Source of the DNA: Methylacidiphilales bacterium
GTDB lineage: Bacteria > Verrucomicrobiota > Verrucomicrobiia > Methylacidiphilales > UBA1321
Assembly: GCA_026225555.1 (NCBI GenBank)
Contig: JAMFSY010000114.1
Coordinates: 62,001-126,000, forward strand
Direction: 5' to 3'
Length of the DNA stretch: 64,000 bases
Part shown: positions 16,109 to 26,400 of the stretch, piece after piece
Numbering within the stretch: position 1 is the first letter of the stretch
Layout: every line of letters starts with the position of its first letter
Program-made: the position numbers and the translations under genes
The notes under the pieces: generated by a model
What the model was told of the DNA's origin: nothing
Databases searched by the model: none
What the model saw: only the letters and a program-made list of their open reading frames with translations

Positions 16109-18738
16109 GGGGCGGTTGGTTTGGATTGGGGCAGGGTTATACAAAAGCGACAGAATTCATTTTCGCGGGAGTCGACGGTAATTTTGCCATGGTGCTGTTC
16201 CACAATCCGATGGCACGTATTGAGCCCCAAACCGACGCCGGAACCAACCTTTTTCGTTGTGAAAAAGGCGTCATAAATCTTTGCAAGGTGTTCGGGAGCA
16301 ATGCCTTTTCCGTTGTCGTAAAAAAGAATTTCCATCCCGTCTTTTTGCGCGTGGGCCTCGATTTTGATCTCTTTTGAGGACGCGCCTTTTTCCTGGAGGC
16401 TATCGGAAGAGTTTTGCAGGAGGTTAATGAAGAGGTGTACGAGCTGGTTGCTGTTGCCCCAAACCCGCAAAGTCGGCGCGACTTCGATCTGCAGCGTGGT
16501 GTCCTGGCGATTGATCGGTACGAAGCGAACCGCCGATTCCACCACCTCGGCCACGCTGACCGATTCGAAGCTCGCCGTATCGGGATGGGTGAAATTGCGG
16601 AGGCTGGAAGTGATCGCCACGACCCGTTTGATGCCATCCTGAATATCGGAGAGGGGCTTGATCAGTGAACTTTCTTCCGCGGCGCTTGAGTTTGAGATGC
16701 GCTTCTTGAGCAGATGAAACGCCGTGTTGGCAAAGTTCAGCGGATTATTGATCTCGTGCATCAACCCGGCGCTCAATTGCCCAAGGGAGGCCATCTTGGC
16801 TTGATGGACAAGCTGGCTTTCCGTTTCCTTGATCTGCTCCAGTGCGCGTTCGAGTTGCTCGGTTTTCCGCACGAGCTGCTTTTGCAATTGGTAAACCGAA
16901 ACAATGTTGCCCGCCCGCACCATCAGCTCGGTCGAGGAAAAGGGCTTGGTGAGGAAATCGGTGGCCCCGGCGCGAAGCGTCTTGATTTTAAAATCCTCAT
17001 CGGCGCGCGCGGTGAGAATGATGATGGGGCTCGTGCGCGTGGTGGGATTGCTCCGGAGCCGGCGCATCACCTCGATGCCGTCCATGTCCGGCATCATGAA
17101 GTCGAGTAGGATGAGGCTGAAGTCCCGGGCCTTCGCCAGTTCCAGGGCCTCCGCGCCGTTGCGCGCTTCGGATATGCTGTAGAGATCCTGCAATTGCGAA
17201 CTCAGGAAGCGCCGCATGTCCGGCTCGTCATCGACGATGAGAATGCCGGGTGTTTCGTCATCGGGCCGGTGCTCGTCGGCGGAGGAAGATTGGGCATTGG
17301 CCGTGACGTGCGCGGGGAACAGTTCGGCCCGCCGATAGAGGCTGCTGAGCCACGCGGTTCCTTCCTCGTTCGTGGAGGATTTATGGGGAATCTCGTTTAC
17401 GTGGGCCCCGGCTGCGGGACGGGAGACATCGAGTTCGACCTTCATCGTGGTGCCTTGGCCCATCTCGCTTTGGGCCGACACCCGGCCGCCATGGACAAGA
17501 GCCAGTTCCTTGACCAGGGCGAGACCGATGCCGACGCCCTGATAACGCCGCGTGGTCGAGCCTTGCGCCTGCCAGAAACGGTCGAAGATTTTTTCCAGGT
17601 CCGCCGGGAGAATACCGACACCCGAATCGGTCACGACGACTTCGAGCATCTCGCCGTTCAACCGGGCCGACAGATCGACGGAGCCGTTGGCGGGCGTGAA
17701 TTTGAAGGCGTTGAACAACAGATTGTAGACAATCTTTTCGAATTTATCCCGGTCCAGGAAAGAGATCTGGTCCTCGGGGAGTTCGACCCGGGAAGTGAAC
17801 GTCAGCTGGCATTGCTGCGCCATCGGGCTGACCGATTGGACGAGACCTTCGAGGAAGGCTTTCAGCCGGACTTCCTCTTTGCGCAACATCAGGGCGCCCG
17901 AATCGAGCCGCACCAGGCTGAGCAGATCGTTGATCAGGCGCAGCAACCGCATGGCGTTGCCGTACATGATGTCGAGCAGTTCGGCTTCGTTGGGAATCTT
18001 GGTGCCGAGATCGTTGCGCAATCTTTCCAGTGGGCCGATGAGCAGCGTCAACGGCGTGCGCAGTTCGTGGCTGATGTTGGCGAAGAATTCCGATTTCGCC
18101 TTGTCCATCTCGATCAGCTTGAGATTGGAGGTCTCCAGTTCCTTCCGGCTGAAATCGAGTTCGGCGCGCAGGGCGAATTCGCGAAACCGCAGGCGGTTCA
18201 CATAATAGCTTCCGGTGACGACGATGATGCCGGTGAGTCCGATGAAATAGAGATGGTTGAAGAGCAACGCCCCGCTGACCGGGCCCTGCGCAAAGCAGGC
18301 CACGCAATACATGACCACCGTCAGCACGGAGGCGATGATCGATTCGACGAAATCGACCTGGGCCGCCCAGGTCATGCCAATCAGGACGAGGTTCAACCCC
18401 GAGTAGTAGGAGGAGGCGACGCCGTCCGCAAAATAGATCATGATCGAGATAAACAGCGACGGCAGAATGAAGCAGGTCATGCCCAGGGTCAGAAAGTGCT
18501 TCTGCCCGAAGGGGAGCCGAAGCAGGGCCCATAGGATCAGCGCGAGAAGCGCGCAGATAATTCTCAGCGCCAGGAAGAGGCCGACCTTGTCCGGATAAAC
18601 CACGTAATCCAGGACGAAGCCGGCCGGCATGAGGCCGAGGACAAGAAGGCAGCCGACCTTGAAGTTCGCGATGCGGAACTTTTGATTGTATTCAAAAAAC
18701 GCCAGCTGGCGGTCAGCGGAGAGAAGTCGCTCATCCAT
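16105..18738 (-). CDS. membrane histidine kinase - REC - histidine kinase, PhcS-like
   Basis: This protein of 877 residues has about six membrane helices (roughly residues 27-180) with short loops. Then come a HisKA H-box (His224, [11 protein letters not shown]) and ATPase domain, a receiver (about 490-610, ILLDFMMPDMDG with LTKPF), a coiled coil, and a second complete kinase core (AGLMHEINNPLNF, FYDNGKGI, GVGLGL). The membrane part has no large extracytoplasmic loop, as expected for a sensor of a lipophilic ligand. ATG at 18738 overlaps the methyltransferase stop by 8 bases. Position and topology match PhcS, but PhcS lacks the REC and second kinase, so this is an expanded version. Its ligand is inferred to be the product of the methyltransferase. 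Confidence 0.88.
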   Translation of the reverse strand: MDERLLSADRQLAFFEYNQKFRIANFKVGCLLVLGLMPAGFVLDYVVYPDKVGLFLALRIICALLALILWALLRLPFGQKHFLTLGMTCFILPSLFISIMIYFADGVASSYYSGLNLVLIGMTWAAQVDFVESIIASVLTVVMYCVACFAQGPVSGALLFNHLYFIGLTGIIVVTGSYYVNRLRFREFALRAELDFSRKELETSNLKLIEMDKAKSEFFANISHELRTPLTLLIGPLERLRNDLGTKIPNEAELLDIMYGNAMRLLRLINDLLSLVRLDSGALMLRKEEVRLKAFLEGLVQSVSPMAQQCQLTFTSRVELPEDQISFLDRDKFEKIVYNLLFNAFKFTPANGSVDLSARLNGEMLEVVVTDSGVGILPADLEKIFDRFWQAQGSTTRRYQGVGIGLALVKELALVHGGRVSAQSEMGQGTTMKVELDVSRPAAGAHVNEIPHKSSTNEEGTAWLSSLYRRAELFPAHVTANAQSSSADEHRPDDETPGILIVDDEPDMRRFLSSQLQDLYSISEARNGAEALELAKARDFSLILLDFMMPDMDGIEVMRRLRSNPTTRTSPIIILTARADEDFKIKTLRAGATDFLTKPFSSTELMVRAGNIVSVYQLQKQLVRKTEQLERALEQIKETESQLVHQAKMASLGQLSAGLMHEINNPLNFANTAFHLLKKRISNSSAAEESSLIKPLSDIQDGIKRVVAITSSLRNFTHPDTASFESVSVAEVVESAVRFVPINRQDTTLQIEVAPTLRVWGNSNQLVHLFINLLQNSSDSLQEKGASSKEIKIEAHAQKDGMEILFYDNGKGIAPEHLAKIYDAFFTTKKVGSGVGLGLNTCHRIVEQHHGKITVDSRENEFCRFCITLPQSKPTAP

Positions 18739-20164
18739 CGAGGGAGGGCCTTCGCACTTCCAGGAAGATGTTGACCTTCGTGTCATCGCTCAGGACGCGG
18801 CAGTTTTCCTTCAGCGCCTTGCCGGGGGCAAGCGCGAGCAACTGTTCCGGGTCGCGGTAAATGAGATGCCAGTCCATCAGGTATTCCATCATCTGCCGGT
18901 CGGGATTCGAGGCCTCGACGTTGGTGGCGATGAGCAGGCCGCCAGGAGCGAGGATCTCATAAAAGATATCCATCAAGCGGCGGCAAATCCGGTCGGAAAG
19001 ATAATCGAAAAGCCCTGCGCAGTAGACGAGATCGTAGGTGGTGTTCTTCCCGAATTCGGTTCCACGCCGGCCCTCTTTGAGAAGCTGGTGCACGGAACGC
19101 TTGATCATGTTGACCGGGGTCTGCCGCTGATGCCGCATCTTGAGGTCGTTCAGCAACTTCCCGGTGTATTCCAGCGTCTCGTCGTTGAAATCAAGCAACG
19201 TGAATGTGGCGCGGTCGCAAAGATCGTCGTAGGCGAGGAAATCCTGGATCTCCTTCGCCGGGCCGCAGCCCAGATTGAAAATGTGCGTCACCTGTCCCAG
19301 TTTCGCACGCTTGCGCGTCTCTTCGTGCAGCGCGTTCGTTAAATATTTTACGCGATTGCGGTGGGCCTCGGCGGGGGCGCCGTTGACGAAGCGGGTGTTG
19401 ATGATCTTCGCGAACAGGGAGGCTCCCTCGACCGGGTCGCGCAGGATCATGTTCACCATTTCATAATCGCCGGCATAGCCCAGTGGCTTCTGAAAGGTGC
19501 GGTAAATGAAAGGTGACGAGAGCAGCAGGGGATGGAGCTGCCGCCGGGCATAGGCGCGGTGGACGGCTTTGACTTCCTCTCCGATGGCGGCGGCGATGAC
19601 TTCGAATTTGCCGAAGATCTGGTTCGTGATGGGCAGGATCAGCTCGTTCAGCTTTTCGATGATGCTGAGCTCCATCTTTTGCCGCTCCCGCGGCGCGATC
19701 GTCCGCAGCGAATGCTCGACCTGCTCCAGCCAGCGGCGCATGTCGCGCAGGAGCGATTGCATGTCCGAGACAATGATCTTCAGCTCGGGAGAGACACGCT
19801 CGACCTTGGCCCAATCGTCGAGCAGCCGTTCGAAGTCCGATTCCAGCCGGTGGACCTGAACGGCGGGGGAAAGCATGTCGACATCGAGCCAGCTTTCCTC
19901 ATCGAGCGAGGCCTCGCAGACCAGCAGCAGGCCGGTGTTGACGATGCTGGTGATGGTGGCGCGGCCCGAATAAAGCGTCCGTCCGTCGATCACGATCTTG
20001 AACGAATTCAGCACCTCCGATAATTGGAGAATGCTGTACGGATTATAGACCTCGAAGCTCGCCACATACCGCGTCATGCGCAACAGCGTGGCCCGGATGC
20101 TTACGCCCGAGCTGTTTTCGCAAACAATCAAACTCTCGTTGGCCTGTTCAGTGGGAATGGACAT
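18731..20164 (-). CDS. SAM-dependent methyltransferase with PilZ-like N-terminal domain, PhcB-like
   Basis: This 477-residue protein has an N-terminal beta-rich domain (residues about 10-105, VSIRATLLRMTRYVASFEVY), which looks PilZ-like though without the RxxxR c-di-GMP motif. A helical middle and a class I methyltransferase domain follow, with the SAM loop at residues 294-304 (THIFNLGCGPA) and motif QKPLGYAGDYEMVNM ahead of it. The whole resembles the family annotated as extracellular-factor (3-hydroxy fatty acid methyl ester) synthases, PhcB in Ralstonia. The gene starts directly at the end of the first operon gene and overlaps the membrane kinase. I infer that it makes a diffusible methyl-ester-type signal; the homology call is from memory of the motif. 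Confidence 0.75.
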   Translation of the reverse strand: MSIPTEQANESLIVCENSSGVSIRATLLRMTRYVASFEVYNPYSILQLSEVLNSFKIVIDGRTLYSGRATITSIVNTGLLLVCEASLDEESWLDVDMLSPAVQVHRLESDFERLLDDWAKVERVSPELKIIVSDMQSLLRDMRRWLEQVEHSLRTIAPRERQKMELSIIEKLNELILPITNQIFGKFEVIAAAIGEEVKAVHRAYARRQLHPLLLSSPFIYRTFQKPLGYAGDYEMVNMILRDPVEGASLFAKIINTRFVNGAPAEAHRNRVKYLTNALHEETRKRAKLGQVTHIFNLGCGPAKEIQDFLAYDDLCDRATFTLLDFNDETLEYTGKLLNDLKMRHQRQTPVNMIKRSVHQLLKEGRRGTEFGKNTTYDLVYCAGLFDYLSDRICRRLMDIFYEILAPGGLLIATNVEASNPDRQMMEYLMDWHLIYRDPEQLLALAPGKALKENCRVLSDDTKVNIFLEVRRPSLDG

Positions 20165-21298
20165 TTAAACCAGGGGCAAAGTGATGATGAAATCGGTGCC
20201 AAGCATGTTCCCGGGAACATGCGTGGTGATGGTACCCTTCACCGCCTCAATGATCTTCTTGGCAATGAAAAGCCCAAGGCCTCGGCCACCTGACTTGGTG
20301 GTAAATTGAGGCAAAAAAAGCTTCGGAATCTGGTCCGCGGGAACTCCCGGACCATTGTCCGAGACCACAATCTGTAAATGGGTGTCGGTGGTGGTCACAG
20401 TCAGGGAAATTCTTCCGCAATTTGGCGAAACGGCCTCGTAGGCATTTTTTAGGAGATTAATGAGCACTCGGGCAAGGGCGAAATGATTTCCTGGCACATA
20501 ATGCGTTCCTCGCTGGGCCTGAATCTGGAAAACGACGTTCGAGGAGGGCATCAGGGACATCACCTGCCGCACCGCCAGGTCGATCGCGGCCTGGATATGG
20601 CATTTGTCCCGCAAGGAGACATGCAGCTCGGAGAATGTCCGCCATTGCTCCAGAAGCGCACCCATGTAGCGGACATTATCGGCGACCATCGCGGCCAGGG
20701 AGATGATTTCCTCCGAAGTGGCTTCATCCATCTGGAGTCGCTGGTTCATCAAATCCGAAGCAACGGTCAGGCCGGACAAGGGCCCGGCCACGTCGTGGAG
20801 GAAAGCAGCCGAGGCATTTTGAATTTCCTGGAGCTCGCTGAGATTCCCTTCCGTTTTCTTGGCCGGGGCCTGCGAAGGAGGGCGGAGGGAAGGGGGATGG
20901 ACGAATGAAGCGAGCTTGGCCACCCGGCTTCTGAGATCATCGACCGTGAAGGGCTTGTTCACATAATCGACCGCGCCCAACCGGAGCGACTCCTCCGCCG
21001 CCAGACGGGTGGAATAAGCGGTGAGAATAACCACGATCGCGCCGGGATCGATTCTGCGGATTTCCCGCAAGGCGTCGATGCCACTGCCGTCGGGCAATTT
21101 CAAATCGAGCAGGACGATGAGAGGGCGGATCTTTTCAAACAACCGCAAACCCTCGCCAATCGTTGTCGCCGGATAGACGTCGTAATCGGCGTCGAAGACA
21201 AAACGAAGAGAAGCAATGACCCCCGGGTCATCATCGATCAAAAGCAGCTTCTGCTTATTTCCGATGGTTCGTTGAGGGTGATATTCTTGGGAAAGCAT
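20165..21298 (-). CDS. REC - histidine kinase, first gene of the phc-like operon
   Basis: This 377-residue soluble protein has an N-terminal receiver (Asp65 in VLLDLKLPDGSG, Lys115 in VNKPF), a Pro-rich linker and a kinase core. The H-box is unusual (AFLHDVAGPLSG, His168), but the ATPase boxes look intact (LLKNAYEAV, SDNGPGVP, GGRGLGLFIAKK). Its stop codon abuts the methyltransferase start with no gap, so it belongs to the same transcript. Ralstonia phcBSRQ has no such first gene; it may phosphorylate the other receivers in the operon. Confidence 0.85.
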   Translation of the reverse strand: MLSQEYHPQRTIGNKQKLLLIDDDPGVIASLRFVFDADYDVYPATTIGEGLRLFEKIRPLIVLLDLKLPDGSGIDALREIRRIDPGAIVVILTAYSTRLAAEESLRLGAVDYVNKPFTVDDLRSRVAKLASFVHPPSLRPPSQAPAKKTEGNLSELQEIQNASAAFLHDVAGPLSGLTVASDLMNQRLQMDEATSEEIISLAAMVADNVRYMGALLEQWRTFSELHVSLRDKCHIQAAIDLAVRQVMSLMPSSNVVFQIQAQRGTHYVPGNHFALARVLINLLKNAYEAVSPNCGRISLTVTTTDTHLQIVVSDNGPGVPADQIPKLFLPQFTTKSGGRGLGLFIAKKIIEAVKGTITTHVPGNMLGTDFIITLPLV

Positions 21299-21582
21299 AT
21301 GGTTTTTTGAACAAAGCGCCTCTTCATCTTTCCCAAGGTGGCCTTGATGTCAAAGGTCTCATGTAACACATTCTTAAATAACCCGATAAGAGATTCAGCG
21401 GCCCTAACATAAGGAAGGAACCAGCTCTTGTCCATACCCTCGGGGAAAGCCGTTCGACCCGCCCGAGGCCACCAATCAGGTTGGACCCATAATCGATGGC
21501 GTCCGAGATCGCGAAGGGAGCTTTAGCGATCCTGGTCTTAAAGGAAAAGAGATCGGAGCCGTCTCAGGCCACCCATGAAGGG
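21299..21582. other. intergenic region upstream of the phc-like operon
   Basis: These 284 bases separate the start of the phc-like operon from the end of the symporter gene. They should hold the operon promoter, but I see no convincing -35/-10 pair. A 7-bp inverted repeat, CCTCGGG and CCCGAGG with about 17 bases between (21438-21468), could form a weak terminator or operator. A 65-codon minus-strand frame here looks fortuitous. Confidence 0.4.
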
Positions 21583-23100
21583 TCAAACGGTTTCGGCATC
21601 GAGACCGGAGAGCGCGCCGTCGTCGGCAGGTTTTCGTCCCATCAGATTCAGGAGAAAGGACCCGCCGAATCCGATGGCCATGTTCAGGACCAGCGTAATC
21701 ATGCCGATGAAGATTGTGTAGGTTCCTCCGAGAAAATGGAGCGCGATGACAGGCTTAAGTCCGGTGGCGATGGTCAGGGCGGTGCCCAGCGCCATGCCGA
21801 CCAGCCATCCGGCCAGGAAGGCCGAGGCATGCATGCGATTGCGATAAAGACCGAAAACCACGACGGGGAAGATCTGAAGAATCCAGATTCCTCCAATGAG
21901 TTGAAGATCAATCGCGTATTGGGTCGGAAGAAAGATCACGAAGCAGAGGGAAGCAAAGAGAACGACGACGGAAGCTCTCTTGGCCAGCTTGGACTCGGTG
22001 GCTGGGCTGATGTCAGGGTGGAAAAGGGCCTTCCAGATATTGCGAGTGAAGACCGTGGCCGTGCCAATTGCCATGATCGCGGCGGGGACGAGCGCACCGA
22101 CGACGATGGCGGCGAAGCTAAAGCCGACAAACCAATCCGGGAACATCCGGAGAAAAAGCGCCGGCACGATGTCTGAGGAATTATCGACCTGGATTCCGGC
22201 GGCAATGGCCATGTAACCCAGCAGCGCGATCAACCCGAGCAGAATGGTAAAGGCTGGCAGCAGGATGGCGTTCCACTTGATGGTTTCGGAGCCGGAGGAA
22301 CTCAGGACGCCAGTCAAGGCGTGCGGATACATGAACCCGGCCAGGGCCGAGCCCAGCGCCATGCTGGCATAGGGAAGCATCTGCGCGGGATGCAGCGTCA
22401 GCCCGGTATTGCCTCCCTTCGCCGCAAAGCTGTCATTCGCGGCGGAGAAAATGAAGCCGAAGCCCCCGAGCTTATAGGGAATCCAGATCACGGCGGTGAT
22501 GATCACGATAAAGATCATGATGGCCTTTCCGAAAGAAAGCATGGCCGGGGCCTTGAGACCACTATGATACGTATAGACCGCGAGGAGCAGAAACGCGATG
22601 AAGAGGGACAGATTGCCCTGGCCCAGCCCCAGGTTTTCAATGACAACCTTCATGCCGATCAGTTGGAGGGCGATGTAGGGAATCATCGCGATGAGGCTGG
22701 TCAGCGCGACTGCCGAAGCCAGCCAGAGGCTGCCAAAACGGCCGTGAACGAAGTCGGCGGCGGTCATATAGTCCTGCCGCTTGCAGACCGTCCAAAGGCG
22801 GGGCATGACCGCATAGAAAAAGGGATAGACGATCACGGTGAACGGCAACGCAAAGAAGCCATAGGCCCCCACTGAATAGACCAGCGCCGGAACGGCGATC
22901 ACCGTGTAGGCCGTATAAAAATCGCCCCCCACCAGGACCAGGGTGAAAAGGATCCCAAACTGACGGCCGCCGAGCCCCCAGTCATTCAGCGACTTGACCT
23001 TCGTTGCCTTGCCATAGGAAGCGACATAGCCAATGCCGGTCACCCCGATAAGAAAGACGAAGAAGACGATCAGAGCCGTCCAATGAATCGGGCCGGACAT
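21583..23100 (-). CDS. sodium:solute symporter (SSS family)
   Basis: This 505-residue protein has about 13 membrane helices and SSS-family features: DWGLGGRQFG near the N-terminus, LVGGDFYTAYTV in the region of helix 2, and AAIVVGALVPAAIMAIGTA around helix 8 where sodium ligands lie. The pairing with a small DUF3311 protein directly upstream (TGATG overlap) is typical of monocarboxylate- or amino-acid-transporting SSS members. The start at 23100 is set by that overlap; the upstream part of the frame encodes the small protein in another frame. The substrate is unknown. Confidence 0.88.
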   Translation of the reverse strand: MSGPIHWTALIVFFVFLIGVTGIGYVASYGKATKVKSLNDWGLGGRQFGILFTLVLVGGDFYTAYTVIAVPALVYSVGAYGFFALPFTVIVYPFFYAVMPRLWTVCKRQDYMTAADFVHGRFGSLWLASAVALTSLIAMIPYIALQLIGMKVVIENLGLGQGNLSLFIAFLLLAVYTYHSGLKAPAMLSFGKAIMIFIVIITAVIWIPYKLGGFGFIFSAANDSFAAKGGNTGLTLHPAQMLPYASMALGSALAGFMYPHALTGVLSSSGSETIKWNAILLPAFTILLGLIALLGYMAIAAGIQVDNSSDIVPALFLRMFPDWFVGFSFAAIVVGALVPAAIMAIGTATVFTRNIWKALFHPDISPATESKLAKRASVVVLFASLCFVIFLPTQYAIDLQLIGGIWILQIFPVVVFGLYRNRMHASAFLAGWLVGMALGTALTIATGLKPVIALHFLGGTYTIFIGMITLVLNMAIGFGGSFLLNLMGRKPADDGALSGLDAETV

Positions 23101-23273
23101 CACCTCGCCCTCCGATGCACCATATAGATAATCAGCGAGGTGAGAGGTACCCAGAGGAATTGATACCAATAGAAAAAAGGAAAACCGAAAAACGAAGGCT
23201 CCTTGAAATTATAGAACGGTACCCAGAGTAGGGCGATGAAGGGAATGAGAAGAAGAATTCTAGACCATTTCAT
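23100..23273 (-). CDS. DUF3311-type small membrane protein
   Basis: This 57-residue protein begins MKWSRILLLIPFIALLWVPF, has a second hydrophobic segment (FFYWYQFLWVPLTSLIIYMV) and ends in a basic tail (HRRAR). The layout (two helices, FFGFPFFYW..Q core) fits DUF3311 proteins, which sit immediately upstream of SSS symporters and are thought to be their partner subunit. Its TGA overlaps the symporter ATG by one base. It is easily missed because of its length. Confidence 0.8.
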   Translation of the reverse strand: MKWSRILLLIPFIALLWVPFYNFKEPSFFGFPFFYWYQFLWVPLTSLIIYMVHRRAR

Positions 23274-23482
23274 GATGAAAAGAAGAATTCTCGATTATGG
23301 ATACGAGTGGATTAAGGTCGAGGACGAATCGATCGGTTCATGGAACCGTTTCACGACGGATATGGATAAAATCACTTCTTGGCTCGTGCGACTTAGGCCT
23401 GGACTTCTGTGCCGCAGGCCATGCTCAAGGCCAATCAGATAAGCGGCAAAGTACGACCGCTTACCTTCATCCTGGATATCGA

Positions 23483-26400
23483 CTAAAATCCGACTTTGAC
23501 TCCCGCCTGGACGGATTCGCCGAAGAAACGATCTCCACCCGCTTCGGTCTCATAATCGGCGAACAGAGTGATCGTCTGATTCAGGTCCACATTGATGCCC
23601 GCATCGATGAAGGCCGAGTCACGATCGGGCTGGTCCGTCTGGACGGTGAAGGAGCCGGGTCCAACGCCGTCAAACTGGCCGGTGATGCCGCGGCTGTCAT
23701 CGAGGAATTCATGCTGCCAGGAGGCGCTCAAGTGCGGTGTGAGGAACAGCGAACCGACCCGCATTGCATAGCGCGCCTCGATCCCGAACTGACTGCGGAA
23801 GGATTCGGCGTTCTGGTGGCTGATGTTCAGCGCGGTGGGACCGCTTTCGTTGAACGAGTCGATGCCTAGATTGACATACTGCACGCTGGCCGTGGGGCCG
23901 AATTTCCAACCGCCGCGCTGGAACTCATAGCCGCCGGTGAGATTGCCGTTGTACTGGTTTCCCTGGGTGGCGCCGTGATTGTCGCCGCTGATCGCGCCAA
24001 TCGAGACGTTGCGATCGGAGGTGTAACTGTTATAGCCGTAGGAGGCCATTGCGTTGCCGTACCAGCCGCCATCAACGTAGCTGGCAAAGAGGCCGGGCGA
24101 GTAGCTGTCGACCGTGAGCTGGCTCCCGATGTGGTCGGTATCGGCATCGGTATGGCCGTACGCCAGCAGAGCGCCGGCGGTGAAGTGCCGGTCGATGCGG
24201 TAATCGGCTCCGAGAGTGACGGAGCCTGTGGTGTAATCCTGGTGGGCGATATCGGCGCTGTGGTTGATGTCCGCGAGAATGACGTTGCCGCTGACGAAGG
24301 TGCTCCAGGGATCGACCGGCTCGGGATTGACCACGCTCTTCAAGTCCTTGGGTTCGGTCATGTTCACGCCGCCAAGAAGAGGGGAACTCGTGTCGCTCAG
24401 CAGACCGGGGGTCGAGGCGGGGCTCCAAGCCAGCAACCGGCTCTGGATCGAGGACAGCAGCGGGGCCATGCTGGCGTCGCTATAGGTCATTTGGGAACCA
24501 TCGAAACCAGTCAGGCCGTCCCGCAGATTCGCGAGGTGATTATTCAACTGCTGATTATTGAAGGTCGCATTATTGAAGGCGATCTGGCTGTAGATTTGAA
24601 GGCTCTGCGGCGAGAGTTGATCCAAGGCGGACCCGAGTGAGGCGGCGTTACTGGTGAGGGGATAGATATTATTGATGAGGTCGCCGATCTTGCCCGTGAA
24701 AACGGTGGGCTCGAGAGTATCGATATAATTGGCCACGCTCTGCTGGTTCGGTGTCAGTCCCGGTGTGATGCCGAGGTATTGACGGAAATAAAGCGTCACG
24801 TCGGTCGAGGTATAAGCGAGCGTCGCGAATTGGCCGGGCGCAAGGCTGAAATCCTTAAGCCCTTGGACCGTGCCGAATTCCCCGGTAATGCCACCATCCG
24901 CGTCATGAACGAGGTCGTAGGTCGTATTCGAAGCCACTGTCGTAACGCCGCCGGGGAAACCGAGCTTCAGAGTGGAACCCGAACCGAAGGTGACGGTGTT
25001 GCCGCCGACCACGAGCGTATCATTGTCGCCGGTGGCGCCGCCGTAGATGCCGAGGCGAAGCGTGCCCCCGCTCTGGGTATAATCACCCGCGACATTCAGA
25101 TCGGTCGGCGTGCTGTTGCCCGAGACGCGGATCGTGCCGCCGAGGACGGTGAGATCACCTGTGCCCAAGGCGGTGGAGCTTCCCACTTTCAGGGTTCCCA
25201 GCTCGACCGTGGTGCCGCCGCTAAAGGTATTGTTGCCGCTGAGCGTGAGGCTGTCCGCGCTGTCGAGCGTGAGACTTCCACCCGTACCGCCGGCGGTTCC
25301 GCCATCGGAAATGACTCCCGAGATGACCGGTGCCGCGTTGTCTTTGCGCCCCAGAAGCGTGAGATTCTTGCCGCCGAGATAGACATTGCCTGCTCCATCC
25401 ACGGTGCCAAGGGTGGTCCCGGCCGTCTTCAGGCCGCTGATATCGAGCGCGCCTCCCGCCTTGTTGACGATGCTGGCGGTTTCACCGGATGACCTGCCTT
25501 TGAAGTAGGTCGTTCCATTGGCCTGGTTTGTGATAACCGCATCGCTCGCCACGGAATGATTCGTGAAGGTCGTGGAACTATTCGCCTTGTTGTTGATCGT
25601 GGCGTTCGCGGCCGTCGAGGTGTTCTTGAAAGTCGTGGTGCCACCGGTCTGATTCGTAATCGCGGCGCTTTCCGCCGTGCCCGAACTCTCGAAAACCGTG
25701 GTTCCCGTGTTCTTGTTGGTGATGTTGGAGTTTGCCGCGGTCGATGTGTCGGTGAAAACGGTCGTCCCCTTATTGTCGTTCGTGATGGTCGCGGTGCTGG
25801 CCGAGGCGGTGGAGGAGAAAGCGGTTGTCCCGTTTTTATTGGTAATGGAGGCGCTGCCCGCATTCGAGGAAGCTTCAAACTGGGCGGAGCCGCCTTGTGT
25901 ATTGGTGATCGTGGCCTGGCCTGCCGTGGTGGTGTCCTCAAAGATCGACGTGCCGTTCGTATTGGCGATCTGGGCATTTTGCAGATCGCTCGTACCGTTG
26001 AGCGTGATGTAACCCCCATTTTCGTTGGTGATCTGGACGTGGTCTCCCGTGGCGGTTCCGTGGAAATAAGTACCCGCGCCGTTTTCGTTGATGATCGTGG
26101 CGGTGCCCGCGTCGGTGCTTTCGAAATCGGTGTAACCGATGTTGTTTGAGGAATCGAGATTGTTGGTAATAGTCGCGGAGCCCGCAGTGGCTGTACCCTC
26201 GAAAGCGGTGTAACCGCCCGTGTTGTAGATGGTGGCGTTTCCCGCCGTGGCGTTCCCGTAGAACAGTGCGCCTCCAATATTCTGGTTGAACGTATTGGTC
26301 AGCGTCGCTGAGCCAGCCGTTGAATTGCCGCTGAAATAGGTCGTCGTGCCCGCGGTCTGGATGTTCGCGCTTCCCGCCGTGGAATTATCATAAAAAAGGG

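Noticed and set aside
17194..18534. 446-codon plus-strand open frame opposite the membrane kinase
   Set aside because: Long, but antisense to a multi-domain kinase and of low-complexity composition; no start signal.
21238..21435. 65-codon minus-strand frame upstream of the phc-like operon
   Set aside because: Overlaps the start of the REC-kinase gene and shows no recognisable features.
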